Below, piece after piece: positions 12,501-27,500 of a stretch of DNA of 64,000 bases. The translations under genes were made by a program, and so were the position numbers. How positions within the stretch are numbered: position 1 is the stretch's first letter; every line of letters starts with the position of its first letter. Origin of the DNA: Cordylochernes scorpioides (Eukaryota; Arthropoda; Arachnida; Pseudoscorpiones; Chernetidae); NCBI GenBank assembly GCA_030710605.1, contig CP092872.1, positions 3,449,858 through 3,513,857 of the forward strand. Direction: 5' to 3'. The notes under the pieces are model-generated. The model worked only from the letters and a program-made list of their open reading frames with translations. It was not told the DNA's origin and did no database searches.

Positions 12501-15500
12501 ACAGACCCACGACCTGGTCACTCTCAAGGTGTGTTATGGCCATCCTGTCTGACAATTGTCTAAATCTAGAACAATCTCCCTATTCGCTTTAGAAGAAACA
12601 GTTTTCTGCAATGAGGCAGCTCAATCATACCTTATACAGATAATTATAAAAACAAGCTATCTTTTGAGTAAAAAACATACATGCATACAATACAACAAGG
12701 TAATAAGACCAAATCCAAATAAATAAATAGTGTGTGACGTTTCAGTAACAGTGTTGTTACCATCTTCAGACAAAAGTACTGAAAATGGTAACAACGCTTT
12801 TACTGAAACGTCACACACTATTTATTTGGATTTGGTCTTATTACCTTGTTTTATAATCTATAATCCAAATTGTGCCTTATCATGCATACAATACCTATGC
12901 ACATAGGGCACAGCATACATGCATACAATACCTATGCACATAGGGCACAGCATACATGCATACAATACCTATGCACATAGGGCACAGCATACATGCATAC
13001 AATACCTATGCACATAGGGCACAGCATACATGCATACAATACCTATGCACATAGGGCACAGCATACATGCATACAATACCTATGCACATAGGGCACAGCA
13101 TACATGCATATCTATATATATAAAAATGGATGTTTGTCCGTCCATCCGTCTGTTAGTGATAATCTTCTACATCGCTCAACCAATCGTGATGAAACTTTGG
13201 GAAGATGTTTAGTATACTACAGGGATGGTTTCTGGCTAATTACTCTTTAGAAATAACCTTTCGTTACATTTTTATTTACAAAATAAAACGTAAATTCACT
13301 CGCAGCGGCAGACGTATGGCCTAAAATAGCCTCGCATGAGCTTATTTGTAACGTCAAGCTTAGCCTATAGGTTAGGTACACAGCTTCGTACCCCCGCAAC
13401 CTAGGTTCGAGGCTCAGCGTGGGTGTTTTTTTTTTTCATTTCTTTTATATTATTGTAGCAAATTATTAAAAATATTATTTTATTTAAAATGTAGGCTTTT
13501 TAAAATAAAAATTAACATAAACAATTTTTTAATAATATTTGTAACAAACCTAGGTTCGAGGCTCAGCGTGGGTGTCTTTTTTTATTTTCGTTTCTTTTAT
13601 ATTATTGTAGCAAGGTCTGTTTTTACAGCATTATTATATTTTGATTGGTTTATTTTAAATATGTTTGTTATGAAGGCTCTATGTAATACTATTTAGGGCA
13701 CATTTTACATTTTAAACACCTGAGCCCCCCTCTTTTTAATATTGTAGCAAAGTATTAAAAGTATTATTTTATTTTAGATGTTTGCCATGAAACTTTGGGA
13801 TGTTGTTTAGTATACTATCAGGACGATTTCTGACGAATTATTTTAGAATAATATTTATAACAATAATTATAGTGAAATTAAGACATAGTGATTATATTCT
13901 GTGTTTGTGCATATGTAAATATTTTACAGAAAATGTGAGAACGTTCTATTAGAATATCTCGAAAACAAAAAACAATACATATAAACGAGTTCACTGACAT
14001 TTATTAATGCAGTGATTATAATCAATGATTACAATGAAGGGCTATATTATCTATATATATAAAAATCACTTTCAGATTTTAACGTAACGTTCCATTCTCA
14101 ATCCCGTAGGGCTTTAGATCGGCTAAAACATTTTTATCTTTATAAGTGAATATTAACTTTACTGTGCTGAATAGTTTAGTATAATGTTAATTTAACATAT
14201 TACAATTTAGCCACAGCAACGCGTGGCCGGGTTCGCTAGTAATACATATGCAAATAGGGCACAGTAAACCTTTGCATAATGTGCATCTTCTTCTTCTTTC
14301 TTATCTCTACTCAATCATATTAAGGTATCAAGCTTGTAAAGCTTGTTGATGGTGTCTGCCGGGGAAAAGTAGAGCTCATCAATGGATGAGTTAATACAGT
14401 CAACAATGTGTTTTGGGGTTGCAGGTTGACACTTAGTACATAGTGGGAAAACAATATATGTAAATATGTAAATATAAATTCCATTTTTCCAATCTTTGCT
14501 AATTTTAATCTAGAATAATTGTGTTGCCCTTCTGTGTAAGGTTATTTTATGACAAAATTAAACATTTAATAATCTTTTTACTTCTCTGTTATATGCAGGA
14601 CACAACAATCTTCCCTTCTGTTCAGTTATAAGTTAGTTGTTTTAATCAACAAGATGGCGAATCATTCCTGTCAATATTCAGATTCTTCCTCACAGATGCT
14701 GAGACTTCTAAGACATCATGTAGCAAGCCTCTTACACTGCAGGATCCAACCTAGCCAGGCAACAATGGAGTGTGTTGTGACAGGTGGTGGCGGAAGCAAT
14801 GGCCGTCCTCACCCGAGCTGCCGTCATGGCCGGACTCACCTACTCCACTCCGGACTTTGGCATTCCAGCCTTCGGCATCAGCATGGTAACACATTGTATA
14901 TATAGATGGCAATATGATAGGACACAATTTGGATTATAAATTATAGCTACAAGAAAATAAGACTTTAAAATCCTGAGTTCAACTGACCCGGTTGATAGAC
15001 CTCAGCAAGGGTCTCACTCCAGGGATACTATGTCTGTACTCATGTTAGAGTTGGTAGCAAAGGCTTCCATGTTAGGAACGGCCTCAAACTACAGGCAAAG
15101 ACAGACTTTCACCATAGTGTGCCTGGATCATGGTGCCATGATCAACGAAAGCTACACCCCATTCCATGAGATCCATGAGTAATCTTTACACAAGGGGATA
15201 AGAAACAACAACAACAACAGAAAATAAGACAGGGGGTCAGTGGAAGGATGATCTAAACTGTTGGTTTTTGACTGCTAAGACCCGGATTCGATTCCCTCAT
15301 TGGGCACTTTTTTCTGTTTAAAAAAATAATGCTCCAATGGCCCCTGATTCTTGCAAAAGTCCAACCCCACCAGCGAGTGCAAGTAACCAAACGGGGCTCT
15401 GGCACAACTCTGAGTACAAAGTCGAACTGCTTTTCACATGTGTAGACATATGGTGCACTTACAGTAAAAGCAGTTTCTAACTACCCAGCATGATTATAAT

Positions 15501-18500
15501 GGCCTGTACCACGTGTACTAGGAATAAGCAAAAAAAAGTAGAAAATAAGACCTGATCCAAATAAATTAATAGTATGTGACATTTCTGTAACAGCGTTGTT
15601 ACCATCTTCAGACAAAAGAATAAAATAATTTTAGTCTTTTGTCAGATGATGGTAACAATACAGAAATGTCATACACTATTAATTTATTTGAATTAGGTCT
15701 TATTTTCTTGTACTATAGATGGAAACAAAAGTGAAATTGTACTGGGATCTGGTGGATACATTAAGAAAAAAGGCATCTCCTGATTGTGCAGATAAAAGTT
15801 GCTGATGGCTTATACCATCTATCAGAAAAAATATCAACTATTTGTTGATTTGTAATTATTCCAGAGAGAATTGGCCGAATACCCATTCTTGATTAATCAA
15901 GAAAAGCTAACCACGGACGCGTTTTGGGCTGTTAGCCCTCATCAGCATGGTGCAAGCTGTACCTAATTTTTTTCACATTGTTTGGTGTTCTCATGCACTT
16001 CTGACCTTAAATACCCATTTCATGGTTTTTCAGGATGTCTGAAAGACCAGTGTTTTTTTTATCGTTGAGGTACAGCTTGCACCACGCTGATGAGGGCCAA
16101 CAGTCCGAAACATGTACATGGTTTTGATTAATCAAGAATGAGTATTTGACAAACCATTGAAACAATTAGAAGAACTTCAAAAACTCAATAGAAATCAACA
16201 AACAGCTTTAGCAAGACTAAGAAGTGGCCATATAAAAACCTTAAAATTTCAAAATGGACAAAAACCTTCAATAACTGCTTGAAATGCAATAGTGCTGAAG
16301 CTTCTCCTGGAACATATCATGCTCAGAACTGACAATAGAGGACCCCAGGCCTATAACTACCATCGCAAAATTGGAGAGGAGTGGACTTCAGGAATTGGTT
16401 TAACCATGGAGATAAACACCACCACCACCATGAGTATTTGGTCAATTCTGGAATGATCAAAATTCAACGATTTAGTTGATATTTATTCTGACAGAATAAT
16501 TCTTCTTCTTCTTTCTTATCTCCACACTGGGTGAAGTAGAATGGTCTGCCTTTGTCATTAAGACTGGGAGCACTACTCAGTGGCAGGCCGACTTAGCTCC
16601 AAAAGAAATGGCCTTCCTCTGACATGAGGAACAGACGCCATGTGCAGCTGCTCCTAACATGGAGTACAAACGCTGCTCATCCTGTATCCCTGGATTAGGA
16701 GCCCTTACAGGGTACTATCAGCCGGGCCAGCTTGAGCCCAGGTTTTTTAGTGAGCTTGTTACTGCTCCCCCTCCTCCTTTTTCATCCGGGCTTGGGACCG
16801 ACAAAGGCGTAGTTGCAGAATAATTCAACAATGAGTTAAATGCATGTTGGTATATTTACATACTGTGTTCCAGATCACCTCCTCCATCCTCTATGTCACC
16901 TGCTACTATGCTACTTTGCCTTCTATGCAAATCAAGATGGCAGTGAGGTCAGGTCTCTCAGGATGTTCCTGCCAACCCTCAAGTCAGACCAGGTAACTCT
17001 CGTTGTCATTGTTACTTTTTTATTTGTGACAGGCATTTCTGGTGTGTGACTCCATGTCATTTACTCCCTGGTTGTCTCTAATTATCTTTTTTTCTTATTT
17101 ATAAACATTATATTAATTTATCTAGATGTCTCACACATATAAATATTAACATAAACTGATAATAAACATGCCCCAAAGAGAATGTGTACAGAGTTGTATA
17201 TTATATTGGAGTTGCTAAAATTAAGTCAAACTCTTTTTCTGAATCATATTTGTTATTAATATCAATCTTGTTTATAAATGTGAAGTACTAGATATCGCTT
17301 CAAGCTATGCATTGGGTTGTAAAGAAAGTTTCTTCGGTTTTATTTGACAATTTTATTTAGACAAAAAAACATTAATTATAACAATTAATTAATCAATTAT
17401 GTATTCCCCGTTATTATTTACGACCTCCTCCTAATGTTCGACTAGTTTGTTGATGCCGTTCCACCAAAAATCGCCCGGTCTGGTGTCGAAGAAGTTGTTG
17501 AGCCAGGTTTTGAGGTCTTCCTCATCATCGAAGGTAGTTCCTCTCATATGGTTTGACATGGAGCGGGAAAGGTGGTAATCTGTTGGTGCAAGGTCCGGAG
17601 AGTACAGCGGGTACTGTAGAACTTCCCATTCGAGCTCTTGAAGGGCGGCTTTGACGACGTGCAGCATGCGGCCTAGCGTTGTCGTGAAGGAGAATGATTT
17701 GACCTTGTCGATCGAGTCTTTTCTGTTGAATAGCCTCATTCATGCGATGGGTAATGTAGAGGTCCTTGTTGACCGTGGCATTCCTTTCGATCATTTCCCA
17801 GTACAGCACACCTTCTTCGCAGTCCCAAAAAACGCAAATCATACCTTTTATGAAGATCTTGCTTTATTCTTGGCTTTGGTGTATCTCCTGGAGCCACCCA
17901 CTCTTTTCTTTGATTCATATTCACGTATAGACACCATTTTTCATCTCAGTAACGATTCAGTATAAAAATCGTTGTTTAAGGCCCCGTGTTGATTGATGGC
18001 GTGCGAGATGTTGAGCAGCGATTTGAAGGCGATTTTCTTTGTTGGTTTCATTAAGCTTGTGAGGCACCCAAGCTCCGAGTTTTTGAGAAAAACTATTGAT
18101 TGAAGATGGTTGGAGATGGTCACAGCACTGCATTTCATTTTTCGGCCAACTCACAGGTTGTTTGGCGACCATCTTTCTTCAACAGGGCTTTTAGATGTTC
18201 CTCATCGAATTCTGATGGTCGTCCGCTTCGAGGCGTGTCTTCAAGGTCCAAGTCGCCGTTTTTGAAATTTGCAACCCAATTTTGTGCTGCTTGCTGCCCT
18301 ATGGCACCTTTTCCATACAGTTGCATATGTCCCGAGCTGCTTCTGCTGCTTTTTGACCTCGATGAAAAGCGAAGAAAAGCAGATGTCGAAAATGTTGATT
18401 TTTGCCTCCTGGATATTCCATTTTCAAGCCTGGAAAAAGAACAAAAAATTACGTTTTTCAAAAAACAAATAATACAGGTTTGTAGAGCAGAACAAGTACT

Positions 18501-21500
18501 ATTTAAAGAATATAAACACTTTACCGTATAACAACAAAACCCGTTATGAAACAAAGGGATACAAAAACCAAACAAACTTTCTTTACAACTCAATACTTTG
18601 ACCATGACTGTGGCTAGAACACTAGAAGAATCATTCAGTTGACATCTGTTTAGAAGACTCCAGTAACATTCAGTGATTGTGTCCCTACAGCCTCTCCTGG
18701 ACTGGAGTAGAGTCAGCCTGACCTGGAGTTTCTTCAAACAAACCTTCATCAAACAGCTCCTGACAGAAGGTGGGTTAGAAGGTCTTCTTCTTTCTTATCT
18801 CCACTCAATCATATTACGGTATCAAGTTGTGACCCTTGATGGTGTCTGTTTGACAACCATCTTGACTGGGTGAAATAAAATGCATCTACCTTTGTCATTA
18901 AGACTGGGAACACTACTCAGAGGCAGGCTGACTTAGCTCCAAAAGAAATGGCTGCCTCTGACATGAGGAACAGACGCCATGTTCAGCTGCTCCTAACATG
19001 GAGTACAAACACTGCTCATCCTGTATCCCTGGATTAGGAGCCCTTACAGGGTACTATCAGCCGGGCCAGCTGAGCCCATGTTTTTTTTAGTGAGCTTGTT
19101 ACTGCTCCCCCTCCTCCTTTTTCATCCGGGCTTGGGACCGGCAAAGGCGGAGTTTAGTTAGAAGGTGATACAGTAGAAACTCCCTTTAGCAGACACCCCG
19201 CTAGCGGACACCTCTCCACAAAGGACAGTTTTCATTTGCAAAATTACCATTTTTACAATTTAGCAACTCTCCGGTAAGAGGGCACCTCTCCCTAAAGGAC
19301 ACTTTGGCTCTGTAATTAGGTGTCCTGGGAGGTTCTATTGCATATAGATTTCTCAGGAAGCCTAAACGACCAACTTTTTGGTCGCTATCTCTAGAAATAT
19401 TTTGAGAAAAAGTGTTTTTAATTCTCAAGTACACCCTTTTTTTATATACAGTTAAACCTGTCTATAGCGCCCCCCTCTAAATAGTGCCTTCCTCTCTATA
19501 GTGCCCGATTTTAAACATTGATATGTAAACATTTTACATTAAAAGTGACCTGTCTATAGCACCCACTCTCTATAGCACCCTATTTTGGTAAGTCCCAAGA
19601 GGGTGCAATATAGACAGGTTTAACTGCATATAATTAAAAGGTGGGTAAGTTGGATCTTACATTTAGTTCTTCTGATAAGCCACAATTTGATAAGGCACAA
19701 TTTGGATTATAGATTATAAACACAAGGTAATAAGACCAAATCCAAATAAATAGTGTGTGACGTACAATATGGACCATTCAGTACTTTTGTCTGAAGATGG
19801 TAACAACGCTGTTACTTAAACGTCACACACTATTTATTTATTTGGATTTGGTCTTATTACCTTGTGCTTAGTTTTTCTCTTCCACATCAGCTATGGAATC
19901 AGAGAAATGTGCCAATGTCTACAAATGGACCAAACACCACAGGGATCTGTGTTGATCACCTTTGAGTGATTGAACTGGCCTTGCAAATTTGCATAAAACA
20001 TGATCCACACTGGACTCCCTTATTAACATATCAGCTGGGTTATAACATCCTCATTCTAAAGTCCAAAGCCTTAAGTCAATTATTATTCCCTAGTTACAAG
20101 GTAATAAGACCAAATCCAAGTAAATAAATATTTGGATTTGGTTTTATTTCATCTTGTGTTTCTAATCTATAATCCAAATTGTGATTTATCAACCTCTATG
20201 ACTCTGCAATTAGATGTTGTTCAGAGTGTTTTTACTTTAAATGGATATTTTTTTTTTGCTTATTCCTAGTACACGTGGTACAGGCCATGTTAATCATGTT
20301 GGGTAGAAGTTGGCGACTGCTTGTACTGTAAGTACACCACATGTCTACACATGTGAAAAGCAGTTAGACTTTTTCACATACAAATCTGCAAGAGCTCCGT
20401 TTGGTTACTTGCACTCACTGGTGGGGTTAGACTTTGCAAAAATCGGGGAACATTGGAGCATTTATTTTTTCCAAATCAGAAAAAAAGAAGTGTCCAATGC
20501 AGGAATCGAACCTGGATCGTAGCATTCGAAAACCAATGGTTTAGACCATCCTTCCACCGACCCCCCTTTATATGTAGAATAAATGACATAGGTATGTTAA
20601 TAAATGATACATCATTCCCAGTGTGTTGTTCCAGGAGAGAAGTACGTGATGACCATCTTTAACATCCTCTCCTTCGCTGAACAAGGTGAGTAGATAACTG
20701 TAACACTTTGTAGTTACTGGATATTTTGGTGGTAGTGTTGTCACACTTATTGGAAACTAGCCGAATGACCCGGGCAACGCCCGTGTTTTACCCGATTGAA
20801 TGTTTTGATTCAAATACTATTTGTTACAATTATAAATTGGCGCCTTAATTAATTGCATATGTTAGTTAATAACTATAGCCTATGTGCTTTATCTGTCTAT
20901 GTACTGTTGGCTTCCGTAGGCGTCTCTTACTGGGAAAGAGAAAGAGAGGATTCCATTTGGTTATTATCTAATATATGCATTAATTTAGGGAGCGACCCGC
21001 TCCAACACAATAGTTAAATGGCGAGTGGGGGGGGCAAAGGTGGCGTGACCGTAGCCAACCAATAGGAGGGCGCCATTACAAAAAAAAAGCAAACGGTGAC
21101 AGAGTTGGTTGATTGATTAGGAGATGAGGAATGACGCTCGTAACTGTATATAGAATTCTAGGGGGAAAAAGTACTAGAGATGGCACCAATATTGTAGATA
21201 TTCCAGAAAATGGTATATGTAGATAAGTAGAACTAGGAATCAAAATAACCATTCCCCTGAAGAGAATGACAGGGAGAGTTAGGGGAATGATTATTCCGAA
21301 TCCTAGTTCTACCACCTGGTTCAGCCAGGCTAGCTGAATCCAGGGTTTTTTAAGCAAGCTTGTTACTGATCACTCTCTCTAAACACAAGGTAATAAGACA
21401 CCAAATCCAAATAAATAAATAGTGTGTGAAGATTCAGTAACAACGTTGTTATCATCTTCAGACAAAAGTAGACAGAATCATTCAGTACTTTTGTCTGAAG

Positions 21501-24500
21501 ATGGTAACAACACTGTTACCGAAACGTCACACACTATTTATTTAGATTTGGTCTTATTACCTTGTGTTTAAACTCCGCCTTTGCCGGTCCCAAGCCCGGA
21601 TGAAAAAGGAGGAGGTGGAGCAGTAACAAGCTCACTAAAAAACCTGGGCTCAGCTGGCCCGGCTGACAGTACCCTGTAAGGGCTCCTAATCCAGGGATAT
21701 AGGATGAGCAGCGTTTGTACTCCATGTTAGGAGCGGCTGCACATGGCGTCTGTTCCTCATGTCAGAGGCGGCCATTTCTTTTGGAGCTAAGTCGGCCTGC
21801 CACTGAGTAGTGCTCCCAGTCTTAATGACAAAGGCAGACACAATCTACTTCACCCAGTGTGGAGATAAGAAAGAAGAAGAAGAAGACCTTGTGTTTATAA
21901 TCTATAATCCAAATTGTTTCTTATCGATCACTCTCTCTACTCCTGGGAATGGCAGAGTGACAAGGTGTGTTGTGACAGGGGTGTATGAGGTGGTGAACAA
22001 CCTGGGCTCCGTAGCCGCCAGGTTCCTGCTCCTCCCCATAGAGGAGAGCTCCTACATCATGTTTGGGAACCTCATCCTACGGGACAAATCCCCGCAGGAA
22101 CAAGACAAGGTACAGAATTTCCCACTATGTACTCAACCTGCAACCCCAAACCACATCATTGACTCCTGCAGCTCCAGAACACAGCTTGCATTAGATGCAC
22201 TAAACAGGAACTTTGGACCATGAACTCATGGAATTCGTGTAATCTTTACATAAGGGGATAAGAAACAACATAAACAACATCATTGACTGTATTGGCTCAT
22301 CCATTGATGAGCTCTACTCATCCCCGGCAGACACCATCAACAATCTCTACAAGCTTGATACCCTGATATGATTGTTGAGTGGAGATAAGAAAGAAGAAGA
22401 TAAAACAAAGTATAATACATGTTCATTCCTGACTTTGCAATTTAATAATGATAAGGCTCAATTTGGATTATAGATTATAAACACAAGGTAATAAGACCAA
22501 ATCCAAATAAATAAATAGTGTGTGACGTTTCAGTAACAGCGTTTTTACCATTTTCAGACAAAAGTACTGCAAGTACTTCCAATACTTTTGTCTGAAGATG
22601 GTAACAACGCTGTTACTGAAGCATCACACACTATTTATTTATTGGGATTTGGTCTTGTTAACTTGTGTTTAAAATTTAAAAAGATCAATAAGCAATCCAG
22701 GGCGAGGTTTATTTAACTACTAGCCGAATGACCCGGGCAACGCCCGTGTTTTAATTTAGACACGTGGACCTGTTGGATCATTAACGCCCGTGTTTTACCC
22801 GATTGAATGTTTTTATTCAAATACTATTTGTTACAATTATAAATTGGCGCCTTAAATAAATGCATATATTAGTTAATAACTATAGCCTATGTGCTTTATC
22901 TGTCTATGTACTGTTGGCTTCCGTAGGCGTCTCTTACTGAGAAAAAGAAAGAGAGGATTCCATTTAGTTATTAACTAATATATGCATTTATTTAAGGAGC
23001 GACCCGCTCCAACACAATAGTTACAAAAACCAAAAAGCGAGTGGGGGGGGGGCAAAGTGTCTCGCGCAGTGGCGGCGCCATCGTAGCGAACCAATAGGAG
23101 AGCGCCATTCCAAAAAAAAAAGCAAATGGTGACAGAGATGAAGAACGCATGACACTCGTAACTGTATATAGAATTCTTATTTCTCTAGCTTTGTCAGACA
23201 AACAAGCCCTCAACAGGAAACTTGAAGTAAACTTCCAGCTAACTATAAGCCTAGTTATAAGCCTAATGTAAGGTATGTATAGTTAGCTGGAAGTCAAACT
23301 TCTAGTTCTTCTCTTGAAGGGCACATGTAGGCCAGAAAACTAGAGAAATAAAAATAGTTAAAGAAACCTGGATTACTTGTGATCTTAATAAAAAGATAAG
23401 GTATGACACCTCTCCTCGAGTTGTGTCCTTAAGTCTCAACTGTTACATGTTGGAATCCTACATTGGCCCTGTTATCTAAGATTCTGTAGCACTTAGGTTC
23501 TGATGAAAGTCTTCTTCTTCTTTCTTATCTCCACTCAATCATATTAAGGTATCAAGCTTGTAAAGTCTGTGTGATGGCCAATGAAGCATAGTGGGGAGAT
23601 TTGACAACCATCATGACCGGGTGAAGTAAAATGCCTTTGTCATTAAGACTAGGAGCACTACTCAGTGGCAGGCCGACTTAGCTCCAAAAGAAATGGCCAC
23701 CTCTGACATGAGGAACAGACGCCATGTGCAGCCGCTCCTAACATGGAGTACAAACGCTGCTCATCCTGTATCCCTGGAGCCCTTACAGGGTACTATCAGC
23801 CGGGCCAGCTGAGCCCTGGTTTGTTAGTGAGCTTGTTACTGCTCCCCCTCCTCCTTTTTCATCCGGGCTTGGACCGGCAAAGGTGGAGTTCTAATGAAAG
23901 TAAAGTGCATATACTGAATCAAGTACTATTAAGTACCTCTATGTAAAAGACAACACCTAGTTTTTGAACATCATTTGTTGGAGAGTGACAAAGAGTCTCT
24001 GAAATTTGAAATGAACCAGGCAATAAGGAAGATGGGTGTCTTTTATATAAAACGAGCACAAGCTTTCGGGTAAAAACCCTTCTACAGGCGGCTATCACAT
24101 AGCAAGATGGATACCAATGGCATGAGCTTCTCAAATATATATAGCAGAGGTAATTTGTATAACAGCGTGAAAAGAAAAAAGATGCAAATTTGAAGGGTTT
24201 TTACCCGAAAGCTTGTGCTTGTTTTATATAAAAGACACCCATCTTCCTTATCGCCTGGTTCATTTCAAATTTACTAGGAAGAGTTCGTTGTAATCCTATA
24301 GTCTCTGAAATGTCAGGATAAAAATCAGTTGATGTAGCTGTATCTTTCCCAAACAACACCTAGTTGCAGAGAAAAAGTATCCTTTAGGCGTCCTCTTACT
24401 AGAGAGTTGATAGTTAGTAAAACTGCTATAATTATGGCAATAAAAATTCCTTTGTAGAGAAATGTCTCTAGCAAGATTTCCCTCTCATGGAGGTTCTACT

Positions 24501-27500
24501 GTATTGGTTGTCATTTCTTATCCCCTTGTGTAAATATTACACAAATTCTCCATGATGATAAGGCACAATTTGGATTATAGATTATATACACAAGGTAATA
24601 AGACCAAATCTAAATAAATAAATAGTGTGTGACGTTTCAGTAACAGTATTGTTACCGAAACATCACACACTATTTATTTATTTGGATTTGGTCTTATTAC
24701 CTTGTGTAAAAATTTCCATGAGTTCATGCTCCTCGAGCTGTGTATTTTATAATAAGCAGAAGCCTCTCCCAAAGGTCCTGTTTAGTGTATCTAATGCATG
24801 CCAAAATGGTCTGGGACTGTATTGGTGATGAAAGCTGTCCTTTATAGAGAGGTGTCCTCTTGCAAGATTGCCCTCTCATGGAGGTTCTACTGTATTGGTT
24901 GTTATTTCTTATCCCCTTGTGTAAAAATTGCACAAATTATCCATGAGTACATGTTCCTCAAGCTGTGTGTTTTATGATAAGCAGCAGTCTCTCCCAAAGG
25001 TTCTGTTTAGTACATCTAATGCAAGCCAAAATGGTCTGTTACTGTATTGGTGATGAAAACTGTCCTTTGTAGAGAGTTGTCCTCTAGTAAGAGTGTTCTC
25101 TCATAAAGGTTGTTCTACTCTATTGGTGATGAAAACTGTCCTTTATAGAGAGGTATTCTCTAGCAAGATTGCCTCTCATAAAGGTTGTTCTACTCTATTG
25201 GTGATGAAAACTGTCCTTTATAGAGAGGTGTCCTCTAGCAAGAGTATCCTCTCATGGAGGTTATACTGTATTGGTGATGTAAACTGTCCTTTGTATAGAG
25301 GTGTCCTCTAGTAAGAGTGTTCTCTCATAAAGGTTGTTCTACTGTATTGGTGATGTAAACTGTCCTTTGTAGATAGGTATTCTCTAGCAAGAGTATCCTC
25401 TCATGGAGGTTCTACTGTATTGGTGATGAAAACTGTCCTTTATAGATAGGTATTCTTTAGCAAGAGTATCCTCTCATGGAGGTTTCACTATATTTTCAAT
25501 ATGCAGTTCTTTGTTCAGTACAATCTCCCATGAGAGACCATACCTTTAAAAACCTGGTCTATCCTGGAGGTTGTTTATCATGACAGTCATGGCAGAGTCT
25601 TTCAACCAAAGCAGATTCTCTGATGAGAGACCACTTCCACTAGATCAGGTGTAGCTATGATTTCTGAGATGGGAGAGTACTTGCTTTTCCCTTAAATTTA
25701 TAGCTGAAAGTTGTTGTCACGGGAATCTATATTGTTGTGTCATCTCTGTGTCAGGATGATTAAATCAGCACACAGGTTCTATCAGAATCTCTATTCTCAA
25801 GCTATTAACTTGGTTTCTTCTTACATGGCAACACAAACAATGTAAACAGCGAGCAGCTGTTGTTCTTAATGGGCACAACTTGCAGATTGCTGCGAGCCGT
25901 CACGCACACCTTCTTACTTCTTAAGCCTTGTCTGGTCCCAACGGTCCTGTCATTAGGCCTGAAACTAGGCCCCGCCTGCCACAACAACGTTGTCGTGTAT
26001 CGTCACACATAACAATAATCTTTATAATTATCCTATATTTAATTAATAAGTTTTATGTTAGAATATAAAAGGCAGATTACATGTTCTATATAAATTTGCA
26101 TAGATTGCATAGACTTACATTAGATGCAGTAAACAATACCTTTGGGAGAGACTGCTGCTTTTCATAAAACAGCTTCAGAAGCATGAATTAATGAAGAATT
26201 CATGTAATATTTACACAAGGAGATAAGAAACAGCAATACGTTAAACAAATGTGAAAAAATAGTAAAAATGTGATATTGTACTGGGATAAGGTGCATAAAT
26301 TATAAAAAAAGGCATCTCCTTATCGCCCGAAACATGTCCGTGGTTAGCTTTTCTTGATTAATCAAGAATGGGTATTTGGCCAATTATGGAATTATTAAAA
26401 ATCAACGAGAATAGTTTGTATTTATTCCGACAGTAACTTTCAGTTGCACGATAAGGAGATGCCTTTTTTTATAATGTTAAACAAATGTCTAACTGAGTCC
26501 CAAGGAATAACACCATGGCTCTGTGTGCTGGAGAGTAGAACAGCCTGGAGTACAGCGGGAACCTACTACGCCATCTCACCCAGCTTGTTCTCCTTGGGGG
26601 ACTTGTGGTGCTGGTGTTTGGACAGGCTTACGCTGGGCTGGCGTTGTTCCTGTACGGCGGACAGGGGCTCAGCCTAGGTGTAGGTGAGTGGAAACAGATA
26701 CTGGGTGGCTGATGGTTCATGCTGACTGCGCGGTTGCAGGACCAACTCTCCTTCAATGCCACTGCCTCTACTTCCTCTTTATTGCCGTCAATGGGGTGAC
26801 GGAGGCTTTTGTCTTTGCTGCCATGAACAAAGATCAGCTCGAGAAGTAAGTTTCTTGTTGATAAGGCACAATTTGGATTATAGATTATAAACATAAGGTA
26901 ATAAGACCAAATCCAAGGATTCAATGGAATACAGGTCCTGTCTTGAGGCTTCCATACATTCCAAGAGGTGGTCTGGTGAGGCTTCTTTGGTCCTGTAGAT
27001 GGTGCATTGTGGGAAGGATCTGATAAATTTGTTACACCTGATCATCTTTTCATTAAATATAGAATGCTATGTTGTTTGTAAATTTAATTGTTTAAATAAT
27101 TTGTATTTTTAAATTTAATTATAAAAAAATTGTAAATATATATATGTAAATTCTTGTGTAAAAATTAATTAATAATAGAGAATTTGCATATGTCTTGTTA
27201 GTTAGTTAGAAAGAATAGTTTGCTTTTTTGGGCAGAGAAGCTAGATGCTCTCAGGTTAGTTTTTCTCTTGTAAATATGTTTATATAATTTCTTAAAAGTC
27301 TCTAATTTAACTTTATTGTAAAAATAAATATAATTTCTTCAGAGGGGTACATATGTTTTTAGTTGATTAAAAAGAAAGAATTCCACCCAACAAAATTAAA
27401 TTTGTGAAACCACTGGGAAGGTTCACCACTGATGAGCCAAGGCTTCCCAAGTATTTCGATCTTCAGTTCACTAGTAGAAATCCTTCCTTTAGGATGAAAA

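Noticed and set aside
23743..23946. Short frames beginning [12 protein letters not shown] (also 21534, 29515, 43681)
   Set aside because: All are readings of SINE-B copies in different orientations, not genes.
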